NCBI GenBank assembly: GCA_018697035.1
Contig: JABHSE010000002.1
Coordinates: forward strand, 1 to 64,000
Reading direction: 5' to 3'
DNA: 64,000 nt
Source of the DNA: an archaeon
GTDB taxonomy: Archaea; Nanobdellota; Nanobdellia; Pacearchaeales; GW2011-AR1
Of the stretch, positions 1-8,738 are shown piece by piece; positions within the stretch are counted from its first letter, which is position 1; each line of letters begins with the position of its first letter. The position numbers were made by a program, and so were the translations under genes. The notes under the pieces were generated by a model. The model had not been told where the DNA came from. It did not search any database and saw only the letters and a program-made list of their open reading frames with translations.

Positions 1-318
1 GTGCGACATTAAATGCAATTCACCTGCAACAAGATTTCTATAACGAACAGCAGTACCTTCCTCTTGCAACGCACCATAACTATTCGCACCAAAAGCTACA
101 TCTCCTGCAATATCCAACTTCGCCCCTGGCGCCGTCGTGCCAATCCCAACATTCCCTAAATTATAATAAATATCACTCCCACTCGTCGTCCACTGACTAG
201 ACCCATTAACATTCGTCAACCCACTCCCATCCCCAACAAACCCAACCGCCGTCACATTATAATCATTAAAATTCCACATCTTCGCCGCCGAACCAAACCC
301 TACAACCAAAACCAACAT
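1..318 (-). CDS. Surface/tail-fibre-like protein with [11 protein letters not shown] repeat, N-terminal fragment (runs off window)
   Basis: Minus-strand reading [43 protein letters not shown]...[29 protein letters not shown]...; same repeat type as the 2854-6636 CDS. Confidence 0.65.
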   Translation of the reverse strand, partial: MLVLVVGFGSAAKMWNFNDYNVTAVGFVGDGSGLTNVNGSSQWTTSGSDIYYNLGNVGIGTTAPGAKLDIAGDVAFGANSYGALQEEGTAVRYRNLVAGELHLMSH

Positions 319-448
319 AACAATAAGAATAATCCCCCAACTCCCAACTCCGGGGCCAGCAGGGTCATACCTATTTGAGGCAAACCTCCAACCAAGGGGC
401 TCCGCCCCTCTCTCCCAACCCCTAACTCCTAACACCCAACTCGTAGTC

Positions 449-1300
449 CTATTCATAACCCACCCCCACCAATTTATCTCTCTTTCTCTTCTCAACACTC
501 TTCTCATCTTTCCCAAGATAATTATCAGAATTAACAACCCTCTCCCCACTCTTCCTCTCCAAATCCTGCCTAGCAACCATCGCAACACTCCCACCCTCAA
601 TCGCAACATCTCTATGTTCTTCAAAATCCTTAGGGTCCCTAACCCTCTCAAGCTCAGCCGTCGAAGCCTCCCCCAACATCGAAAAAATCAACTCAAGATC
701 CGTCATATGATCTCGCAAATTCTCCTTTTCCAAACCCTTAAATTTTTTATATTCACTAGGATACATATCAAAAGTCGCCTTCGAAATCTCAGCAGTCAAA
801 ATCGCAAAATCACTATTCTTATCAACACCTCGAGTCTTCCACTCATCTGTCAAATCCTGCCTGACCGAAATCCCCCTTAACCTTTTATCAATCCAACCCT
901 TAGAATAACCCTTTTCCTCATAAAGCCTCTTCATCCTCTCCTGCGCCAACTCCGGATTCCCAATCTCATCAATTCTCTCACTCCCCACCTTCGCCAACCA
1001 CAACTTAAACGGCTCAGCCTTCCTTGAAGGAATAGACTGAATAATTCTAAAGATTCCTTTTTTATTAGCACAATTAACTGCCTGCTCTCCTCCCGCAGTC
1101 TTAATTAGAAGGGGATGTACAATTTGTACCCACCCCTCCTTCAAAAATTCGTCTCGTTGTCTCATCTTATTAACATATTGCTTAATATCGCGACTCTCTA
1201 CTAATGCCCCAACAACATCAACAACCGAAAAAAACCACTCGCCATCCTTCAGAACCCGTCTAACCTCTCTATCTCCAAAAATCAAAACATCCCTAACCAT
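449..1300 (-). CDS. BRO-N (phage antirepressor-like) domain protein
   Basis: ORF 283 aa; N-terminus [46 protein letters not shown] resembles BRO family N-terminal domain. Confidence 0.75.
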   Translation of the reverse strand: MVRDVLIFGDREVRRVLKDGEWFFSVVDVVGALVESRDIKQYVNKMRQRDEFLKEGWVQIVHPLLIKTAGGEQAVNCANKKGIFRIIQSIPSRKAEPFKLWLAKVGSERIDEIGNPELAQERMKRLYEEKGYSKGWIDKRLRGISVRQDLTDEWKTRGVDKNSDFAILTAEISKATFDMYPSEYKKFKGLEKENLRDHMTDLELIFSMLGEASTAELERVRDPKDFEEHRDVAIEGGSVAMVARQDLERKSGERVVNSDNYLGKDEKSVEKRKRDKLVGVGYE

Positions 1301-1485
1301 TCAAACCACCCCCAGTTACCCAAGTCGTGAATCCAAAGGGTTCAATCGGGCCTAATAGGGTCATGCCATACGTGACCCCACCCCTAACTCCGGGGCCAGC
1401 AGGGTCATGCCTATTTGAGGCCAACTCCCAACTCGGGCTCACCAGAGTCATGTCCGTAGAGGACCCAACCAAGAGGCTCCGCCTC

Positions 1486-2019
1486 TCACCCAAAAATCCT
1501 TTCATAAAAAATATCGCCCCCTTTAATTAAAACATGATTCTCAATAATCTCCCTCGACAAAGAGTCCCCAATAACCCCAACACTAAACTCAGAATCCAAC
1601 TTCGAATAATCCCACTTGCCTTCCTTAGAATAAACCCACTTAGCGCTCGAACCACCACTCTCTAAATAAATCTCAACATCACTATTCTTATCCTTCCTCT
1701 CCTTAGTATATCCCCCAAAAAAACAAGCAAAACTAGCCTCGTTATCCTTCTGCAACTTAGAAACAACATCCCTCAAAAAAGGATGCTTCGCCAAAAACCG
1801 AATCAACTTATAACTCTCCATCATCAGAATATACGCCCGAGCCTCCGAACTATCCTTCAAAGAATAAACCTTATTCCTACCCTCGACGACAAAATCAACA
1901 ACATTCTCACCCTCTAAACTCGCAATCTTCCGAACAATCATCATATGGTTAATATCAAGCACGTCAGAAATCCCCCGAATGTGCTTCTTCCCTCTAGCCA
2001 AAACGTCCACTATCTCCAT
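1486..2019 (-). CDS. HTH domain plus nucleotidyltransferase (MNT-like) protein
   Basis: ORF 1486..2049 opens with TTG at 2049; first ATG (MEIVDVLARGKKHIRGISDVL) at 2019. winged-HTH-like N-terminus and FFGGYTKERKDKNSDVEIYL (GG-x-DvE nucleotidyltransferase-like motif). Confidence 0.65.
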   Translation of the reverse strand: MEIVDVLARGKKHIRGISDVLDINHMMIVRKIASLEGENVVDFVVEGRNKVYSLKDSSEARAYILMMESYKLIRFLAKHPFLRDVVSKLQKDNEASFACFFGGYTKERKDKNSDVEIYLESGGSSAKWVYSKEGKWDYSKLDSEFSVGVIGDSLSREIIENHVLIKGGDIFYERIFG

Positions 2020-2042
2020 CCCATAATCTTTCTGTTCCACTT

Positions 2043-2253
2043 GTAACAAATATGTTATTGACTATATAAACCTTACACTTACCCTAGGTAACCACAAACA
2101 TTCACTACTAAATCTCAACACCAAAATCCAACCATAAAAAATCCTTGTAACAAATATGTTCCATTAATAACACATACGATACACTCCACAAACTCTCAAT
2201 ATCAACAAATAAACCAATTAACAAATATGTTCCACTTGTAACAAATATAACAC
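2043..2253. promoter_or_regulatory. Array of palindromic operator-like sites TAACA-N4-TGTTA
   Basis: gTAACAaataTGTTAt at 2043-2058, gTAACAaataTGTTcc 2147-2162, tTAACAaataTGTTcc 2219-2234, gTAACAaatataaca 2239-2253; first lies between a TATA-like tttatatag and the start of the 1486-2019 CDS. Confidence 0.6.
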
Positions 2254-2320
2254 AAAAACCACGCCCCCAACCACAACATTCCCCACACCCAACTCCTAAC
2301 TACAATGTCTTTGATATTGT

Positions 2321-2781
2321 CTACTCCAAACTCTTAATCAATCCACTAATCATCTTAGTAATACAAACAATATCACCTCGAAACTTCCTATAATTTTCCT
2401 CTCCAATATAACCTAATCGAACACAAATCTGCAAAATACTATTAACTTCATAGGCCGAACCACGACTAATCAAAAGAAATCTCCTAAAATCCTTAGCACT
2501 CCCCTTACCTTGCCCCTTACCCCAACACTCCGCAATTAGGGGTATGCCGAGCGGCCGGCAATATTCAACGGAACAGACAAAACCGCCCTCCTCAACTGAC
2601 TAGTCAAACCATAAGCCTCACTCTTAGGAAAATTCTTACTATTCAAATAAACCGCCTCAACCAAATCCATAGCCTTCTGCCACACAATCAAATCCTCATA
2701 ATTATAACTATCCTTCTCATCCCCACTCCCTACAACATCTTTTTTCTCATCCATCTTATAATAACAACCACTCCCAAACAC
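2321..2781 (-). pseudogene. Four-helix-bundle (23S rRNA intervening-sequence family-like) protein interrupted by a 26-bp insertion
   Basis: NYEDLIVWQKAMDLVEAV...LTSQLRRAVLSVPLNIA | insertion | ECWGKGQGKGSAKDFRRFLLISRGSAYEVNSILQICVRLGYIGEENYRKFRGDIVCITKMISGLIKSLE*; removal of 26 nt restores one frame. Confidence 0.75.
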
Positions 2782-2800
2782 GTGAATCCAAAGGATTCAC
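2782..2800. repeat. Perfect small hairpin GTGAATCCAAAGGATTCAC
   Basis: Related copies at 1327-1345 (gtgaatccaaagggttcaat) and 6710-6729 (gtaaatccaaaagattcact). Confidence 0.6.
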
Positions 2801-2853
2801 TCCCCACCCCTAACTCCCAACCCCCAACACCTAACTACGTTTGGTAGTATAAG

Positions 2854-5800
2854 TTACCAAACGTTAACATCTCCGTTCGACTCAACCGTAATATTCATAG
2901 AACTAACAATCATCGCCCCAGTAATATTCGCATCCCCAGCAACATTCAACTCATTCTGCGGAGAAGTCGTCCCAATTCCGACATTCCCTGTATCTTCTAC
3001 AAACATTCTAGTCGTTGCAGAACCTCCTGTCATAAAATGAATATCATTCCCCGAATTCTCAGCAAAAATAGCAAGGGACCTATCTGTACCAGCACCAGAA
3101 ACTGCTTTTTGCGTAGTTATTAACCCATTTCTAGCTCCATCAGATTCAGAAATTTCAAAATAACCCCTAGCTCTAACATTTCCTACAACATCTAATTTTC
3201 TTCCCGGACTCGCAGTCCCAATTCCAACATCCCCATTATTAAACACGTAGTCATCACTAGTATAAAACACCATATCATCGACATTATGGTTGTATCCAAC
3301 ATATCCCCTATTAGCAGAAACGGGGCTCCCAAAAAAGATATAAGAGTCACTCGTTGCCGGAGTATGTAAATTAATAGAAGCTCTCCCATCATTCTCAATC
3401 ACCAACCCATCTGCATAAGGGACAATTGTACCCGCACTTCCATCATATATGTGCAGTTTTTTTTCAGGACTCGCCGTTCCAATCCCAACCTTACCATCCT
3501 TAAGAACCAACACATTTGTATGAAAATCATCATCCGCTGCATTAGGAGTCGTAAACTTAGCACCATTTCTAAAAAGTATTTCTCTTCCATCGCCCGTAAA
3601 ACTACCATCCGAATTACCAGAAGGATCATATCCCATTGAAATAGTCACTGCATCTGTTTGATAATTAGTTCCCGATGATCCAAGTATTAATGTTTTATAA
3701 CCCGACGAATAACCCCACGTAGAAGGTTCCATAGCCTTCCTAGTTCCTACCTTAACATTCCCATTTACATCCAAAACTTCATCAGGACTCGCCGTCCCAA
3801 TCCCGACATCACCATTCATGATCTGAATATCCCCATCTGCCTGAATCCTCATAGCCTCCGTAGAAGCCGTAGTAAATGCCAAAGTATCTGCGGTATCAGA
3901 AAACATTCCTGTATTAGTATCCCCATTAAAAGTAAAATCAGGAGCACCAGCAGTCCCATCATTATTATACCCACCTCTAACAGAACCATAACCAACAATA
4001 TTAGAATTAGCCTCAATATCAGTAGATGAATAAATTGTACCTATAACATGAAGTGGATTAGTAGGACTCGCCGTCCCAATCCCGACCCTACCAGCAACAT
4101 TATCAACAAACAAATCACTTCCTCCAATCGAAAAATTGTTATTCCCCAAAACCAAATTAGAATCAGCCCCTGTATAGGGAACATAATCCCCGCTAACCGT
4201 CGCATTAATCCCAAGCAACTGGCTATAAGTCACAGCATCCTGAGCCGCCGTCCCATTCGCTAAATTATTAATCTGTCCCGAATCCATATCGAGCGTCCCA
4301 TTAATCACAACAGAGCCATTAACATGAAGTTCTTCCTGAGGAGAAGTAGTTCCAATCCCGACGTTACCCGTATTTCCTAAAAACATAGTATCCACTGTGG
4401 GAGCTCCAGCAGTAACAGATCCATACCCAATAGTCATTCCTGTCCCAGAATAATAAGTATAATAAGGATCATTTCCATCAAAACCTTGACCAGTAAAATA
4501 TCCTGAGGCTGATTTTTCAAGAATTAATTGACTATCTCCATCTAAAACATGAAGCTTAGCCGAAGGGTCTGTCTCTCCAATCCCGACATTGCCACCTGAA
4601 TTGATTCTCATGTATTCTGCACCACCAGTCCAAAACGCAATTGCATTAGCTGATACCTCTGTTATATATGTATCAAGACCTCCATCTAAAAATAATTTTT
4701 TGGTTGGTTGAATACTAATATTGTCATCAAATCTTGCTTCTCCACCAACAACATGTAACTTTTCTGCTGGCGCCGTCGTTCCGATTCCGACATTCCCACC
4801 AGCCTCTATAAACATATCCGAAGTTCCAGCAGAAGTATGAAATGAAAGATTTTTACCATCTATTCTCAACGGAATATAATCTGAAGCAGTTCTATCATAA
4901 CCATCTAATAAAGCATAGCCCCCACTTGATGTAATATATTGAATTTCTACCCCAGGACCAGTTGCTCCCGTTGCAGTTCCCCCCGTAGAACGAATCAATC
5001 CACTTCCTTGCACCGCCCCAACTACCTGCAACGATGTTCCTGGCGCCCCCGTCCCAATCCCAACCTTCCCCCCAACATTATCAACAAACAAATCACTCCC
5101 ACCAACACTCAAATTATTATCCCCCAAAACCAAATTAGAATCAGCCCCAGTATAAGGAACATAATCCCCGCTAACCGTCGCATTAATCCCAAGCAACTGA
5201 CTATAAGTCACCGCATCCTGGGCAGCCGTCCCATTAGACAAATTAGTAATCTTCCCCGAATCCATATCAAGCGTCCCATTAATCACAACAGAACCATTAA
5301 CATGAAGCTCCTGTTGAGGAGAAGTCGTCCCAATTCCGACGTTGCCCGTCTTACCAATAACCATTCGATATAAACCATCTGTCATAAAATGAATATCAGC
5401 AGCATCATCTGTTTGAATTCTCATTCCATTAGCAGTCATCCCATGAAATCGTAGAACATCATCACGTACCGCAACATATTTACTAACAGAACGACCAACC
5501 CTCAACTGCTCATCAGCATTACGTATAACATCTAAGGCATAACCCGGCTCCGTCGTCCCAATGCCGACATTGCCGTCTTTATCCAAATGCATTGTTGTTG
5601 TCCAAGAAATTCCAAGGTCAGCTGAGCCTGAACCAGCAGTTCTAAATTGGATATCTCCTTTATACATACCCATATTAGCAGCATAATCAGAAGTTTTATA
5701 TTTCCAACCAGAAGAATAATAGGCATTACTATTAAACCAAAAATCAGTATCTTGACCAAAGAATATTGAAGTGTCTAAACTTTCAATTGCACCTGCTATA

Positions 5801-6636
5801 TTAGTCCAGCTTTCAATATCATTAGTTCCAAGACCTAACACATCTCCACTTGTTCCAAGAACTAACTTAGCTCCCGGTGCCACCGTCCCAACCCCAACTC
5901 TCCCACTAATAGAATCAACAAACAAATCACTCCCCCCAACACTAAAATTATTATCACCCAAAACCAAATTAGAATCAGCCCCAGTATAAGGAACAAAATC
6001 CCCACTAACTGTAGCACTAACCGCATCCAACTGAGACTTAGTCACCGCATCCTGAGCCGCACTCCCATTCGCCAAATCATGTATATACCCAGACCCCATA
6101 CTCAAATTCCCCCCAACCTCGACATTCCCCGTAACATTCAAACCCCCCGTAACCCGAACCCAACCATTAACAATATTATCAACAACTTCCCCAAAAGCAA
6201 AACTCAACTTCTGCCCAAGCGTCAAATTCGCAACCTCATAATTCCTCGTACTATCTAAATAATCACTAACATTAGCCCGAAACGAATAACCCGAACTCGT
6301 CAAATTCATCCGTGGCACCATTTCACCGTCGCCAGCAACATTCACACCCAAATAATACTGCACCGAAAACGGCAAATCCAAGTCAGTCAAAATCACATCA
6401 TAAACTCCTAAATTATTCGTCGTCACACTATAGGTATCCGTCCACAAAAAAGCACCTCCAGAATAAGAAGTATAAACACTAAAATTCATAGAATAAGTCC
6501 CCTCCAGCGGCCCACCCGAATCACTCAATTTCCCATGAATACTAAACGTCTGCGGCACAGCCAAAACATTCCCAGCTAAAGCTAAAACCACACCAAAAAA
6601 AATCATCAGCCTCAAAGCTAGGACACCCTTTTCCAT
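2854..6636 (-). CDS. Very large secreted tail-fibre-like surface protein with GNVGIGT(T/A)SP repeats
   Basis: Signal-peptide-like start MEKGVLALRLMIFFGVVLALAGNVLA; many NVGIGTTSPQ repeats and three copies of a ~75-aa unit (NGTAAQDAVTYSQLLGINATVSGDYVPYTGADSNLVLGDNNFSVGGSDLFVDNVGGRVGIGT). ORF call to 6849 over-extends through repeats. Confidence 0.8.
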   Translation of the reverse strand: MEKGVLALRLMIFFGVVLALAGNVLAVPQTFSIHGKLSDSGGPLEGTYSMNFSVYTSYSGGAFLWTDTYSVTTNNLGVYDVILTDLDLPFSVQYYLGVNVAGDGEMVPRMNLTSSGYSFRANVSDYLDSTRNYEVANLTLGQKLSFAFGEVVDNIVNGWVRVTGGLNVTGNVEVGGNLSMGSGYIHDLANGSAAQDAVTKSQLDAVSATVSGDFVPYTGADSNLVLGDNNFSVGGSDLFVDSISGRVGVGTVAPGAKLVLGTSGDVLGLGTNDIESWTNIAGAIESLDTSIFFGQDTDFWFNSNAYYSSGWKYKTSDYAANMGMYKGDIQFRTAGSGSADLGISWTTTMHLDKDGNVGIGTTEPGYALDVIRNADEQLRVGRSVSKYVAVRDDVLRFHGMTANGMRIQTDDAADIHFMTDGLYRMVIGKTGNVGIGTTSPQQELHVNGSVVINGTLDMDSGKITNLSNGTAAQDAVTYSQLLGINATVSGDYVPYTGADSNLVLGDNNLSVGGSDLFVDNVGGKVGIGTGAPGTSLQVVGAVQGSGLIRSTGGTATGATGPGVEIQYITSSGGYALLDGYDRTASDYIPLRIDGKNLSFHTSAGTSDMFIEAGGNVGIGTTAPAEKLHVVGGEARFDDNISIQPTKKLFLDGGLDTYITEVSANAIAFWTGGAEYMRINSGGNVGIGETDPSAKLHVLDGDSQLILEKSASGYFTGQGFDGNDPYYTYYSGTGMTIGYGSVTAGAPTVDTMFLGNTGNVGIGTTSPQEELHVNGSVVINGTLDMDSGQINNLANGTAAQDAVTYSQLLGINATVSGDYVPYTGADSNLVLGNNNFSIGGSDLFVDNVAGRVGIGTASPTNPLHVIGTIYSSTDIEANSNIVGYGSVRGGYNNDGTAGAPDFTFNGDTNTGMFSDTADTLAFTTASTEAMRIQADGDIQIMNGDVGIGTASPDEVLDVNGNVKVGTRKAMEPSTWGYSSGYKTLILGSSGTNYQTDAVTISMGYDPSGNSDGSFTGDGREILFRNGAKFTTPNAADDDFHTNVLVLKDGKVGIGTASPEKKLHIYDGSAGTIVPYADGLVIENDGRASINLHTPATSDSYIFFGSPVSANRGYVGYNHNVDDMVFYTSDDYVFNNGDVGIGTASPGRKLDVVGNVRARGYFEISESDGARNGLITTQKAVSGAGTDRSLAIFAENSGNDIHFMTGGSATTRMFVEDTGNVGIGTTSPQNELNVAGDANITGAMIVSSMNITVESNGDVNVW

Positions 6637-6885
6637 CACAATCTCTAATGAATTTATATATATAAACATACCTCCATTTCCAACAAAATTACTCCCAAAT
6701 CCCAAAATCGTAAATCCAAAAGATTCACTTCCCCACACCAAACTCCTAACCCCCAACTCGGGCTCAGCAGAGTCACCTGCTCGCAGGTTCTCGTGCCACC
6801 CAATGGTATGCCATACGTGGCCCAACCACGACATCCTCGATGTCATCACCGCAACCTATTTAAACCAAAATTTTGTTCTCCAATA

Positions 6886-7248
6886 ATGAAATCAGGAAGA
6901 AAAATATCTGGCGGCAGATACAAGAAACCAAAGAAAAAGAAACTAACAGGTAGACAAGGTCAAGCAAGAATTGTAAAAATCGGAGATACAAAAACAAAAC
7001 TTCTAAAAGGCCGAGGCAAAACAACAAAACTAGTATCTTTCCTAAATAACATAGCAAACATCGTAGTAAAAGGTAAAGGCAAAAAATCAAAAATAAAAAA
7101 CGTCCTAGAAACCCCATCGAATCTTTTTCTCGCAAGACAAAACATCTTAGTAAAGGGCGCAACAATAGAAACAGAATTAGGGAAAGCAATAATCACAAAT
7201 AGACCTTCACAAGAAGGAAACGTCCAAGCAAAACTTCTAGCAGAATAA
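6886..7248 (+). CDS. 30S ribosomal protein S8e
   Basis: MKSGRKISGGRYKKPKKKKLTGRQGQARIVKIGDTKTKLLKGRGKTTKLVSF...; start trimmed from ORF 6793. Confidence 0.92.
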   Translation: MKSGRKISGGRYKKPKKKKLTGRQGQARIVKIGDTKTKLLKGRGKTTKLVSFLNNIANIVVKGKGKKSKIKNVLETPSNLFLARQNILVKGATIETELGKAIITNRPSQEGNVQAKLLAE

Positions 7249-7307
7249 ATTTATCGACGATATCAAACCGAAAGCTTTAAAAAAGAAATCCTTTTATAAA
7301 CTTTACT

Positions 7308-8243
7308 ATGGCAGTCAAAAAATGTCCAGAGTGCGGCAGTTCTAAATTAATATCGGATGAGACAAGAGGAGAGATAGTTTGCGGCTCATGCGGACTCTTA
7401 GTCGAAGAAAACATGGTAGACACCTCACATGAACTCAGAAGCTTCGACAAATCCGAAAAAAAGTCCCGTGGCGGAGCACCAATATCTCTACAAAAATTCG
7501 ACAAAGGACTAACAACAAACGTCGGAGAAATCTCAGACATCTACAGACTCGATTCGACTCAACAAACAAGAAAATATCTCCGTCTAAAAAAATGGCAAGA
7601 AAGAGTTTCAACCTCGATTGAAAGAAACTTAAGGTTAGCAATGTCTGAACTTAGGAGAGTCGCTTCATATTTAGATCTACCTTCAGTAGTAAGAGACGAA
7701 TCCGCAAGAATCTACAACTTCGTATTACAGCGAGGCCTAGTCCGAGGCCGTTCAATGGAATCAGTCATAGCAGCTTGCATCTACGCAGCATGCCGTTCAT
7801 ATAATATCCCAAGAACTCTAGACGAAATTTCAAATGCTTCCGAAGTTGAACGAAAAGAAATAGGCAGGACATACAGATTCATAATAAGAAAAATCGGATT
7901 AAAGGTAACTCCAAGTTCCCCAAAAGATTACATCTCAAGATTCTCAAGTACCTTACATCTATCCCCTCAAGCCCAAAACGAAGCTCTAAAGATTTTAAGA
8001 AAAGCCGAAGTTTCCGAATTAACATCCGGCCGAGGCCCAGCCGGAATAGCAGCAGCAGCGCTCTACGTAGCCGCTCTAATCAACGATGAGAAGAAAACAC
8101 AAAGAGAGGTAGCCGACGTCGCAGGAATCACTGAGGTAACAATACGAAACAGATACAAAGAATTACTAGAGAGATTAGACCTAGAAGACAAACTCAAAAT
8201 TAAAGAGAACGAAAGAAAGAAAAGAAAACAACCAGAAGAATAA
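7308..8243 (+). CDS. tfb: Transcription initiation factor IIB (TFB)
   Basis: Zn ribbon CPECGSSKLISDETRGEIVCGSCGLL plus two cyclin-like repeats. Confidence 0.95.
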   Translation: MAVKKCPECGSSKLISDETRGEIVCGSCGLLVEENMVDTSHELRSFDKSEKKSRGGAPISLQKFDKGLTTNVGEISDIYRLDSTQQTRKYLRLKKWQERVSTSIERNLRLAMSELRRVASYLDLPSVVRDESARIYNFVLQRGLVRGRSMESVIAACIYAACRSYNIPRTLDEISNASEVERKEIGRTYRFIIRKIGLKVTPSSPKDYISRFSSTLHLSPQAQNEALKILRKAEVSELTSGRGPAGIAAAALYVAALINDEKKTQREVADVAGITEVTIRNRYKELLERLDLEDKLKIKENERKKRKQPEE

Positions 8244-8290
8244 CTATCAAACCATATCTTTTTATACCAAACTTATTAGCCATTAATATT

Positions 8291-8334
8291 TCCATAAGAA
8301 ATGCAGCGTCAAAGACGATGTGATTTTTTATGGA
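8291..8334. repeat. GAA/AAA-capped TCCA hairpin repeat, copy H1
   Basis: tccataagaaatgcagcgtcaaagacgatgtgattttttatgga. Confidence 0.85.
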
Positions 8335-8503
8335 ACCAAAACCTTTTATACCAAAAAATTTACAAACTAACAAGGACTCAGTCTAAAATGACCAAGTCAA
8401 AAAACCTCATATTTTTGGGAGTCACGTCTCGCAAAAATATGGAACATGGAAAATTTTCAATTTTCCTACTGATAAAAATCATAGATTTTTATCAAGACTT
8501 CAT

Positions 8504-8586
8504 GAGGGAATGCCGGAGCGGTCAAACGGGCTAGGCTTAGGACCTAGTGGTTTATGCCTACGGGGGTTCGAATCCTCCTTCCCTCA
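8504..8586 (+). tRNA. tRNA-Leu(TAG)
   Basis: Acceptor GAGGGAA/TTCCCTC, anticodon arm CTAGG-CTTAGGA-CCTAG, long variable arm, T-loop GGGGGTTCGAATCCTCC. Confidence 0.93.
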
Positions 8587-8644
8587 TTTATGGTTTCAAT
8601 AGAAACCATTTTCTAGAACAATGATACGAATGCTCTAAACTTTT

Positions 8645-8738
8645 TACGGGGGCAAAAATCTTTGCTCGAATTTTTCAGAATTTTATTCTGATGAAAAATT
8701 TTAGAGTGAATTGTGAGTAGAATCTTCCCTCCCTCATT
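8645..8738 (+). repeat. tRNA-Leu T-arm/3'-end duplication with T-loop hairpin module
   Basis: tacggggg (8645-8652) + 67-nt module + gaatcttccctccctcatt (8720-8738), versus tRNA tacggggg-ttc-gaatcctccttccctcatt. Confidence 0.85.

Noticed and set aside
1293-1505. ORF with repeated MTLLGP/MTLVSP/HDPAGP peptides
   Set aside because: It reads through the intergenic repeat mosaic; the peptide repeats reflect DNA repeats, not a protein.
6637-6849. 5' extension of the 2854-6849 ORF
   Set aside because: The extension covers TATA-like tatatata, heptamers and repeats; a signal peptide starts at MEKGVLAL (6636).
8291-8334. TCCA hairpins as simple intrinsic terminators
   Set aside because: The T-run is inside the 3' arm rather than after the stem, copies occur between co-directional operon genes, and the cap and terminal TCCA/TGGA are sequence-conserved, which a generic terminator would not need.
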